DNA from: an uncultured Allosphingosinicella sp.
GTDB taxonomy: Bacteria; Pseudomonadota; Alphaproteobacteria; Sphingomonadales; Sphingomonadaceae
Assembly (NCBI GenBank): GCA_934539295.1
Contig: CAKTCN010000011.1
Span: 1 to 64,000 of the forward strand
Direction: 5' to 3'
DNA length: 64,000 nt
Within the stretch, counting starts at the first letter, position 1; each line of letters starts with the position of its first letter. Positions 58,023 to 64,000 of the stretch are shown here, in pieces. A program made the position numbers and the translations under genes. The notes under the pieces were generated by a model that was not told where the DNA came from, searched no databases, and saw only the letters and a program-made list of their open reading frames with translations.

Positions 58023-58146
58023 GGGTCCCGCAGCAGGCCGATGGCCAGCGCGGGACCCGTCCATTTCGTCGAATGAGGAAAGTGCTCCTGCGAATGCAGG
58101 AGCCCATATTCCGGGCGCCCAGCCGGGCTCCTGTCTCCGCAGGAGC
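58023..58146. repeat. Palindromic repeats between convergent genes
   Basis: Three inverted repeats: GGGTCCCGC/GCGGGACCC (58023-58058), GCTCCTGC-GAAT-GCAGGAGC (58084-58103) and GCTCCTG-TCTCCG-CAGGAGC (58127-58146). The last two are copies of one CTCCTGC unit in mirror order. They fill the gap between the DUF11 cluster and the convergent trp operon and may terminate both. Confidence 0.82.
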
Positions 58147-58155
58147 ACTGCGCAC

Positions 58156-58962
58156 TTAGGAGCGCGTTGCGGCCTTCATTTCGGCGAGGAAAGCCAGCAC
58201 GGGCGTCTTCCACTCGGCGCCACTATCCTGGATCAGCCGCACGATCGCCGAACCCGAAATCACGCCCGCGGCGCCGGATGCCAGCGCATCGCGCACATGG
58301 TCCGGGCGCGATATGCCGAAGCCGAGCACGGTCGGCGGCGCATCGAAGCCCTTGAGCGTATCCACCAGTTCGCCATGGTTGAACTCGGCCTCGGCAGACC
58401 CGGTAACGCCTGCGCGCGCGACGCAGTAGGTATAACCGCCGCCCAGCCGTGCGGCCTCCTCCAGCGTGTGCGAAGGCGTGTTCTGCGCGGCTATCAGCAC
58501 GGGATCGACGCCGTGGCGGCGCGCCTCGGCGGCGAATGGCTTCGCTTCGAAGGACGGAACGTCGGCAACGAGCACACTGTCCACGCCCGCATCGGCGGCC
58601 GCCTGGTAGAAATGCCCGCGCCCACGCGCGACCACGATGTTGGCGTAAGTAAGGATGCCCACGGGCACCTCCGGGTGACGAGCGCGAAAGGCCTTCAGCA
58701 GCGCAAAGCAGTCGGCGGGCGTGACGCCCGCTGCCAGCGCTCGCTCTGCCGCCGCCTGGATGACGGGACCATCGGCCACCGGGTCTGAGAAGGGAATGCC
58801 GACCTCCAGCATGTCGGCGCCGCCCTCGACCAGCGCGTCCAGGATCGCGGCACTGGCGTCCAGGTCCGGATCGCCGAGCATGACGAATGCGCCGAACGCC
58901 CCTTCGTTTGCCTCGCGAAGGCGGGTGAACATATTTGCGTAGCGGGTCATGTTGCTGCTCAT
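58156..58962 (-). CDS. trpA: Tryptophan synthase alpha subunit
   Basis: Cleaves indole-3-glycerol phosphate to indole; 268 residues, the same length as E. coli TrpA. Catalytic Glu and Asp lie in [15 protein letters not shown] and LVADVPS. The end MKAATRS is the same as in E. coli TrpA as I recall it, and the start [19 protein letters not shown] parallels the enteric protein. The ATG at 58962 overlaps the trpB stop as ATGA; an ATG four codons later (58950) would align better with enteric starts. It is the last gene of the trp operon. Confidence 0.95.
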   Translation of the reverse strand: MSSNMTRYANMFTRLREANEGAFGAFVMLGDPDLDASAAILDALVEGGADMLEVGIPFSDPVADGPVIQAAAERALAAGVTPADCFALLKAFRARHPEVPVGILTYANIVVARGRGHFYQAAADAGVDSVLVADVPSFEAKPFAAEARRHGVDPVLIAAQNTPSHTLEEAARLGGGYTYCVARAGVTGSAEAEFNHGELVDTLKGFDAPPTVLGFGISRPDHVRDALASGAAGVISGSAIVRLIQDSGAEWKTPVLAFLAEMKAATRS

Positions 58963-60134
58963 GCCGATGGGTTCAGCAGGCCCTGTGCCTGCACCATGTC
59001 CTTGTCGCCGCGTCCCGAGAGGTTGACGAGCAGGATCGTGTCCGGCCCTGCCTCCTCCGCCATCTTGAGCGCATGGGCGAGGGCGTGGGCGGATTCAAAC
59101 GCGCAGATGATGCCTTCGGACCGCGCGAGAAGAGCGAATGCGTCCAGCGCCTCCTGGTCCGTCGCGCCGACATAGGTGGCGCGGCCACTGTCCTTCAGAT
59201 GCGCATGCTCGGGTCCCACGGCGGGATAATCGAGCCCGGCAGACACCGACCAGCTTTCGGAAATCTGCCCATCGGCGTCCTGCAGCACATAGGTCTCGCA
59301 TCCGTGAAGGATGCCGGGGCGACCGCGCAGGATGGTGGCGCCATGCTCGTTGCCGTCGAGCCCGCGTCCGGCCGCTTCCACGCCGATCAAACGCACGCCC
59401 TCGTCGCCCACGAAGTCGCTGAAGATGCCCATGGCGTTGGATCCGCCACCCACCGCCGCGATCACCGCGTCTGGCAGGCGGCCTTCTTCCTCTAGCATCT
59501 GTTCGCGCGCTTCCTTGCCGATCACGCGCTGATATTCGCGCACCATCAAGGGGAAGGGGTGGGGACCGGCGACGGTGCCGAGCAGATAGTGCGTGTCGTC
59601 GAAGCTCGCCGTCCAGTCGCGCAGCGCCTCGTTCACCGCATCCTTGAGGCCGCGCCCGCCGCTCTCGACCGGGATCACCTCCGCGCCCATCAATTCCATG
59701 CGGAACACGTTCAGGCGCTGACGTTCCACGTCATGCGCCCCCATGTAGATGCGCGTCTCGAGGCCGAACAATGCACCGGCAAGCGCGGTCGCAACGCCAT
59801 GCTGGCCCGCGCCGGTTTCCGCGATCAGGCGCGTCTTGCCCATCCGTTTGGCGAGCAGTCCCTGCGCCAGCACCTGGTTGGTCTTGTGCGCGCCGCCGTG
59901 GAGCAGGTCCTCGCGCTTCAGGTAAAGCCTGGCCTTGCCCGCCGCCAGGTTGCGACACCGGGTGAGCGGCGTCGGACGCCCGGCATATTTTGCGAGAAGC
60001 TCCGCCAGTTCGAACTGGAAGCCTTCATCCTCCTGCGCGGACAGGAAGGCAGACTCCAGTTGCTCCAGCGCAGGCATCAGGATTTCGGGCACGTAGGCGC
60101 CCCCATAGTCGCCGAAGCGGCCGCTCATCTTCAT
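58959..60134 (-). CDS. trpB: Tryptophan synthase beta subunit, enteric-type
   Basis: A PLP enzyme that joins indole and serine; 391 residues. The PLP lysine lies in [15 protein letters not shown], a form I recognise from E. coli TrpB ([11 protein letters not shown]), whereas alphaproteobacterial TrpB normally reads NHTGAHKINN. The phosphate loop is [10 protein letters not shown]. The N-terminus ([20 protein letters not shown]) and its length also match the enteric type. The ATG at 60134 overlaps the stop of the trpC-trpF gene (ATGA), so translation is coupled. Confidence 0.96.
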   Translation of the reverse strand: MKMSGRFGDYGGAYVPEILMPALEQLESAFLSAQEDEGFQFELAELLAKYAGRPTPLTRCRNLAAGKARLYLKREDLLHGGAHKTNQVLAQGLLAKRMGKTRLIAETGAGQHGVATALAGALFGLETRIYMGAHDVERQRLNVFRMELMGAEVIPVESGGRGLKDAVNEALRDWTASFDDTHYLLGTVAGPHPFPLMVREYQRVIGKEAREQMLEEEGRLPDAVIAAVGGGSNAMGIFSDFVGDEGVRLIGVEAAGRGLDGNEHGATILRGRPGILHGCETYVLQDADGQISESWSVSAGLDYPAVGPEHAHLKDSGRATYVGATDQEALDAFALLARSEGIICAFESAHALAHALKMAEEAGPDTILLVNLSGRGDKDMVQAQGLLNPSA

Positions 60135-61537
60135 GCATCATCTCCCCGCACCTTGATGCGCAGATTGTCGAAAAGGGTGGAAAGCTTGTCCCGGCTCTTG
60201 ATCCCGGGAATGTCCTCGACGCCGGAGGAGACGTCCAGCGCATAAGCGGCGATGGCCGCGGCCGCGCGCGCATTGTCGGGCCCAATCCCGCCGGCGACGA
60301 TGGCTGAGGCGAGGTCGTCGCGGCCTTGAAGCAGGTGCCAGTCGAACGCCGTTCCCGTTCCTCCGGACTGCCCTGCGACCTTGGTGTCGAACAAGGATCG
60401 GTCGCCGCCCTCGCGCCGTTCGATCCGGTCGCCGTCCACAGGCGTCGCCAGCCACAATTCCACGGATGCGGGCAGGGCGGTGCGAAGCTCCGAAACATAG
60501 GTCGCATCTTCCCGGCCATGAAGCTGGACGGCGGCAAGCGGCATCGCCTGCACCGCTGCCACGATGTCCACGGACGGCGCGTCGCGGAAGACGCCGACCG
60601 GCTTCAGGCCGATGGCGGCGGCATGCCTCGCCAACTGCGCGGCGCGTTCGGCGGACAGGTAGCGCGGGGTGTCCGGCACCATGATGAGCCCGGCATGGGT
60701 TGCACCCGCCTCGGCCGCGGCATCGACATCCTCTTTGCGCGTCATTCCGCAAATCTTCACGCGCCCGAAGGTGAGGGCGCGGGCAGCCTCACGTGGGTCC
60801 GGCGCCTTCATCAGCGCGCTCCCCACCAGGAAGGCATCGGCGATGGGCGCAAGCCGACGAACATCGTCGCGCGTCTTGATGCCGGATTCGGACACCAGCA
60901 GCCGATCCGCGGGAACCAGCGAGGCAAGCCGCTCCGTAACGGCGAGGTCGATGTGAAGCGTACGCAGGTCGCGATTGTTGATGCCGATGATCGGCGCACC
61001 GAGCGCGACGGCGCGGCGCACCTCCGTCTCATCATGCGCCTCTACCAGCACGTCCATGCCGAAGCGGCCGGCCTCCGCGATCATTGCCGCGGCAGCATCG
61101 TCGCCCAGCACCGACAGCATCACCAGGATGGCGTCCGCGCCGTAGCGGCGTGCCTCCGCCACCTGGCGCAGGTCGATCATGAAGTCCTTGCAAAGGATGG
61201 GCCCGTCGAACGCCGCTCGCACTGCAGCAAGATCCTCGAACGATCCTCCGAAATAGGGTGTGTCGGTCAACACGCTGATCGCGTCGGCTGCCCCGCGATA
61301 CCCGCGTGCGACCTCCGCGGGGTCGGCAGCCTGCTTCAGCGTGCCTTCCGATGGCGAGACGCGCTTCACCTCCATGATGAAGCGCGCGCCAGCCTTCGCG
61401 AGCGCCGCCCTGAGACGGCGCTCCGTCCGGCCAACGCCTGCGCGCAGCGTCTCGATCGACGTGTCTGCGAACCGCGCCGCAATGTCCTCCCGCTTGCGGG
61501 CGACGATCTCGCCCAGGACGCCCACGGCCTCAACCAC
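60131..61537 (-). CDS. trpC: Bifunctional indole-3-glycerol-phosphate synthase / phosphoribosylanthranilate isomerase (TrpC-TrpF fusion)
   Basis: A 468-residue fusion of two TIM barrels. Residues 1 to about 255 are Trp[51 protein letters not shown]. Residues about 258-468 are Trp[39 protein letters not shown]. The fusion and the motif wording resemble E. coli TrpCF. In alphaproteobacteria the two are normally separate genes. It starts with GTG at 61537, overlapping the trpD end by eight bases, and overlaps trpB at its own end. Confidence 0.96.
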   Translation of the reverse strand: MVEAVGVLGEIVARKREDIAARFADTSIETLRAGVGRTERRLRAALAKAGARFIMEVKRVSPSEGTLKQAADPAEVARGYRGAADAISVLTDTPYFGGSFEDLAAVRAAFDGPILCKDFMIDLRQVAEARRYGADAILVMLSVLGDDAAAAMIAEAGRFGMDVLVEAHDETEVRRAVALGAPIIGINNRDLRTLHIDLAVTERLASLVPADRLLVSESGIKTRDDVRRLAPIADAFLVGSALMKAPDPREAARALTFGRVKICGMTRKEDVDAAAEAGATHAGLIMVPDTPRYLSAERAAQLARHAAAIGLKPVGVFRDAPSVDIVAAVQAMPLAAVQLHGREDATYVSELRTALPASVELWLATPVDGDRIERREGGDRSLFDTKVAGQSGGTGTAFDWHLLQGRDDLASAIVAGGIGPDNARAAAAIAAYALDVSSGVEDIPGIKSRDKLSTLFDNLRIKVRGDDA

Positions 61538-62567
61538 GGCTTGCCTCCACGAACAGCCTCAGCCGCCTTCCGGCCTGGCCCGATGCCAGCATTTCGGACG
61601 CGAGGGCAACGCCGTCCTTCAGGGTTCCGGCCAGCCGCGCCGTCATCAGCAACGCGCCTGCGTTCAAGGCGACGATGGCCGCCTCGGCCTCGTTCCCCTT
61701 GCCGTCCAGCAAGGCTGCAAGCCGCGACGCATTCTCCTCAGGCGCGCCTCCGCCGATCGCCGAAAGAGGTGTTCGGACGAGCCCTGCTTCCTCAGGGCTC
61801 AGCACCATGTCCTGGAGGCAGCCATTGCTTACGCGCACGGCTTGCGTTTCCCCGTGCAGCGCCACTTCGTCCAGGCCCGCACCGTGGACCACCAGCGCTT
61901 CGGCCGTTCCCAGTGCCGCCAAAGTGGCCGCGACGGGCTGCAAGAGGGCCGGATCGGCCACGCCCAGCAACTGGACCGGAGGCGCGGCCGGATTGAGGCA
62001 CGGCCCCAGCATGTTCATCATCGTCCGCACCTTGAGCGCCTTACGCGCGGCAGCCGCATGGCGCATCGCAGGATGATATGAAGGCGCGAACAGGAAACAG
62101 AAACCGCTCTGGTCCAGCACGCATCGCGATTGTGCCGGTTCGAGGTCGAGCCTGGCACCCAACTGCTCCAGCACATCGGCCGACCCGCAGCGCGACGTGA
62201 CCGAGCGGTTGCCATGCTTGGCCACCGGCAGACCGGCGGCCGCAGCCACGAAGGCTGCGGCGGTTGACACGTTGATGGTGCCCGACCCGTCGCCGCCGGT
62301 GCCGCAGCTGTCGGCGAAGATGTAGTCGGGGCGGGGAAAGGCCGTGGCCGCTGCCCGCAGCGCCCGGGCCGCACCAGTCAGTTCGGCTGCCGTTTCACCC
62401 TTGATGCGGAGCGCGACGAGGGTTGCGCCGATCACCGGCGGCTCCAGCTCGCCTGCGACAAGGCGGGCAAAGAGCGCCTCGGCTTCCGCTTCGTCGATCG
62501 ATCCGCCGGAAAAGAGGGTCTCGAGCGCGCTGGTCGTTTGTGGATCTGACATTGTCTGCATGGTCAT
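61530..62567 (-). CDS. trpD: Anthranilate phosphoribosyltransferase
   Basis: Transfers phosphoribose to anthranilate; 345 residues, not fused to TrpG. Motifs: CGTGGDGSGTINVST, KHGNRSVTSRCGSADVLE and CFLFAPSYHPAMRHA. The frame is open to 62723, but that part overlaps the leader peptide and terminator; the ATG at 62567 (or in-frame ATGs at 62561 and 62552) follows the attenuator. None has a strong Shine-Dalgarno. trpE and trpG are not in this window. Expression is probably controlled by the leader at 62586-62730. Confidence 0.94.
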   Translation of the reverse strand: MTMQTMSDPQTTSALETLFSGGSIDEAEAEALFARLVAGELEPPVIGATLVALRIKGETAAELTGAARALRAAATAFPRPDYIFADSCGTGGDGSGTINVSTAAAFVAAAAGLPVAKHGNRSVTSRCGSADVLEQLGARLDLEPAQSRCVLDQSGFCFLFAPSYHPAMRHAAAARKALKVRTMMNMLGPCLNPAAPPVQLLGVADPALLQPVAATLAALGTAEALVVHGAGLDEVALHGETQAVRVSNGCLQDMVLSPEEAGLVRTPLSAIGGGAPEENASRLAALLDGKGNEAEAAIVALNAGALLMTARLAGTLKDGVALASEMLASGQAGRRLRLFVEASRG

Positions 62568-62585
62568 GGATGAGAACCGCTGGAT

Positions 62586-62613
62586 AAAGAAAAAGCCCGC
62601 CGGATCGGCGGGC
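62586..62613 (-). terminator. trp attenuator terminator hairpin
   Basis: GCCCGCCG (minus strand, 62613-62606) pairs with CGGCGGGC (62602-62595) around a three-base loop and is followed by TTTTTCTTT. It lies between the leader peptide stop and trpD, the position of the 3:4 terminator in trp attenuators. Confidence 0.88.
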
Positions 62614-62694
62614 CTTGCTTGGGTAATCGGAAGCCTGTTCGAGGGGCTTCGTCTACCAGGTGCGCAGGTCGGCCGCCGGTTCATGCGAGAACCG
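62606..62694 (-). promoter_or_regulatory. trp attenuator switch (regions 1, 2, 3)
   Basis: Region 1 CGGTTC (62694-62689, leader codons 13-14) pairs with GAACCG (62682-62677, codons 17-18) around a six-base loop. Region 2 CGGCGG (62678-62673) can instead pair with region 3 CCGCCG (62611-62606), which is half of the terminator. A ribosome stalled at the Trp codons 9-12 would block region 1 and free region 2, giving antitermination. Confidence 0.75.
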
Positions 62695-62730
62695 CCACCA
62701 AAGCCAGACCGAGTTGCGAACATGCGTCAT
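62653..62730 (-). CDS. trpL: trp operon leader peptide (25 aa)
   Basis: A short gene of 26 codons with four tryptophan codons: residues 9, 11 and 12 (VWLWWRF) and residue 25, the last before TAG. The ATG at 62730 has GGGAGG nine bases upstream. It lies 85 bases before trpD and is followed by mutually exclusive hairpins and an intrinsic terminator, the standard layout of ribosome-mediated attenuation. Its product would have no function beyond being translated. I see no confident -35/-10 promoter upstream. Confidence 0.88.
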   Translation of the reverse strand: MTHVRNSVWLWWRFSHEPAADLRTW

Positions 62731-62834
62731 CTCTTCAAGCCTCCCGTAAAGCGGCCGCGGCGTCAAGCCTTTTCCTGTCGGCCGCGTTTACACTTTGGTA
62801 ACCATGTTCGTTGGCGAATGGCGGAGATCAGCCG

Positions 62835-62853
62835 TTGGCATGTCTCTTGCTTT
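62835..62853 (+). promoter_or_regulatory. Candidate sigma-54 promoter
   Basis: TTGGCATGTCTCTTGCTTT has the exact GG-N10-GC spacing of a -24/-12 element (GG at 62837-62838, GC at 62849-62850). Transcription would start at about 62862, at the ATG of the membrane-protein gene, so either the mRNA is leaderless or translation starts further in. Confidence 0.5.
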
Positions 62854-62862
62854 TACTTTGTC

Positions 62863-63132
62863 ATGTGGAAGAAAGTGGGGCGGTGGTTCGTCATCAAGAC
62901 GCGTTTCGATGCGCTGTTCGTCATCTACGCGCTGGCACTCGGTGCGGTGGAACGCGGCAAGCATTATCTTGAACAATATCCGGGGATGTTCGGCTATGTG
63001 CTGTTCGCGGCGTGTACCGGCGCCGTGTTCATGGCCGGCGCCAAGATCCTGGAGGTGACGCGTCCGGATCTTGTCCGGACGCCACGGCCCGGAGACCTGA
63101 TCGCCTCCCCGGCCGAGCCGGTCAGTCGTTGA
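62863..63132 (+). CDS. Small membrane protein, unknown function
   Basis: About 89 residues with two predicted membrane helices (about 20-36 and 50-70) separated by RGKHYLEQYPGMFG, and a basic/proline-rich tail. It has no recognised domain. The start is uncertain: ATG 62863 is used, while ATG 62818 and a GTG at 62875 are in frame. A sigma-54-like element lies directly upstream. Its last 11 bases overlap the end of the convergent FixJ-type regulator gene. Confidence 0.6.
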   Translation: MWKKVGRWFVIKTRFDALFVIYALALGAVERGKHYLEQYPGMFGYVLFAACTGAVFMAGAKILEVTRPDLVRTPRPGDLIASPAEPVSR

Positions 63133-63769
63133 GTTCGGCGTCGGCGACGATCCGGCAGGCCTCGGCCAGGCTCTTGACGCCCAGCCGGGTCATCATGTGT
63201 GCGCGGTGCATCTCGGCCGTGCGCAGGCTGATGCCGAGCTGATAGGCGATAAGCTTGTTCGACAATCCTTCTGCAAGGCAGTTGAGCACCTCGCGCTCAC
63301 GATCGGTCAGTGCCGCGATGCGCTTGCGCGCCTCGCGCCGCCTGTCGCCCGAATGGGTGCGCTTTCGCAGTTGCTCCTGACCGCGGGTCAGCGCCTGCAG
63401 AAGCAGATCCTCGTTGAACGGCTTTTCCAGAAAGTCGATCGCGCCCAGCTTCATCGACTGAACGGCCAGCGCGATCTCGCCATGGCCGGTCATGATCACG
63501 ACCGGCCAGTCGATCTCGCGCCGCGATAGTTCCTTCAGCACCTCGATCCCGTCTACCTCCGGCATGCGGATGTCGAGGAGGACGCAACCGGGCTGCAGCC
63601 CGTCGAGCGCGCCGATGAAATCCACGCCGCTATGGAATGGCACGGATGGCATGCGCACCGTCTTGAGCAGGAAACCGATCGATCCGCGCACGTCATGGTC
63701 GTCGTCGATGATGTAGACGGGATTCACGGTCTCAGCCGGCGGTGCGGCCGTTTCGATCTGCTCAGCCAT
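63122..63769 (-). CDS. FixJ-type response regulator
   Basis: A 215-residue regulator of the FixJ/NarL class. Receiver: IDDDHD at 21-26, phospho-acceptor Asp66 (VLLDIRMPEVDG), the conserved TGHGEI and Lys in FLEKPFNEDLL, all as in FixJ. A linker of about 20 residues leads to a LuxR helix-turn-helix (LTDREREVLNCLAEGLSNKL). No sensor kinase is seen in the window. FixJ proteins often respond to oxygen or redox signals, but the input here is unknown. The gene converges on, and overlaps, the small membrane-protein gene. Confidence 0.9.
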   Translation of the reverse strand: MAEQIETAAPPAETVNPVYIIDDDHDVRGSIGFLLKTVRMPSVPFHSGVDFIGALDGLQPGCVLLDIRMPEVDGIEVLKELSRREIDWPVVIMTGHGEIALAVQSMKLGAIDFLEKPFNEDLLLQALTRGQEQLRKRTHSGDRRREARKRIAALTDREREVLNCLAEGLSNKLIAYQLGISLRTAEMHRAHMMTRLGVKSLAEACRIVADAELND

Positions 63770-63950
63770 GGGTCGATGCTAGGCCGAACTCTACTGTGGT
63801 GGAACCCGCAAGCATACCTAACTGGGTTAAGAAGGGCGATTGGTGGATTTCGCCAACCGCCTTGCTGAAGGTTGGTGATCCGGGCGAGCGCACCTTCATT
63901 TCCATCGATGCCTAGACGCTAGAAGTCGCGGAAATCCGCCTTTTATTTCG

Positions 63951-63969
63951 GTTGGCACGGCTCTTGTTA
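63951..63969 (+). promoter_or_regulatory. Second sigma-54-like element at the window end
   Basis: GTTGGCACGGCTCTTGTTA resembles the element at 62835-62853 (shared TTGGCAYG and CTCTTG) but has GT instead of GC at -12. It points out of the window to an unseen gene. The rest of 63770-64000 shows nothing I can support. Confidence 0.35.
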
Positions 63970-64000
63970 CCTGTTGCGTGTCCACCGGATCAACCGGCGG

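Noticed and set aside
62568..62723. An N-terminal extension of TrpD starting at 62723
   Set aside because: It would read through the attenuator terminator and overlap the trpL frame; no TrpD family member has such a region.

Overview
The window is high-GC bacterial chromosome. CtrA, Bpt, the ribosomal-protein sequences and the style of intergenic palindromes point to an alphaproteobacterium of the order Sphingomonadales (Sphingomonas-like). It is densely coded on both strands. It holds no tRNA, rRNA, CRISPR array, insertion sequence or phage gene that I can support, and no gene-free stretch longer than about 300 bases.

Layout. (1) 1-15,600 carries metabolism and envelope genes: the 3' part of putA, a secreted GH2 glycosidase, two small lipoproteins, an ArsR-methyltransferase, a PhoK-type alkaline phosphatase, a DsbD/ScsB-type thiol reductase with a secreted redoxin, a secreted amidohydrolase, threonine ammonia-lyase and the leucyltransferase Bpt. 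(2) 15,775-19,753 is a compact four-gene Anbu operon: ATP-grasp, alpha-E, transglutaminase and Anbu protease. (3) 20,037-31,636 holds ctrA with a cluster of TTAA half-sites upstream, an RluA pseudouridine synthase, arfB, msrC, a universal stress protein, pdhC and lpdA enclosing three small genes (one is a DUF559 gene flanked by repeats), then hydrolases, lipoproteins and a small multidrug transporter. (4) 31,910-48,578 is the str-S10-spc ribosomal supercluster, rpsL to adk, including rpmD (58 aa). (5) 48,585-57,924 starts directly after adk, where rpsM-rpsK-rpoA-rplQ would usually be expected. It holds a frameshifted Nudix gene, a NarL-type regulator, and a four-gene secreted cluster of three DUF11-like proteins plus a 1,694-residue protein with a predicted beta-barrel end. 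(6) 58,156-62,730 (minus strand) is a trp operon, trpL-trpD-trpC/F-trpB-trpA, with a TrpC-TrpF fusion and a readable leader-peptide attenuator. (7) 62,863-63,769 holds a small membrane protein and a FixJ-type regulator.

Most notable. The trp operon looks enteric rather than alphaproteobacterial at several independent points: the gene fusion, the TrpB and TrpA sequence signatures, and a tryptophan-codon leader with nested hairpins. The DUF11/barrel cluster is a coherent but unexplained surface system. The Anbu operon is a known but functionally unresolved system. Smaller points are an intrinsic terminator between rplO and secY, Arg at position 88 of S12, and palindromic repeats in most gaps between convergent genes.

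All calls come from reading the sequence and recalling family motifs. No database search or folding program was run.
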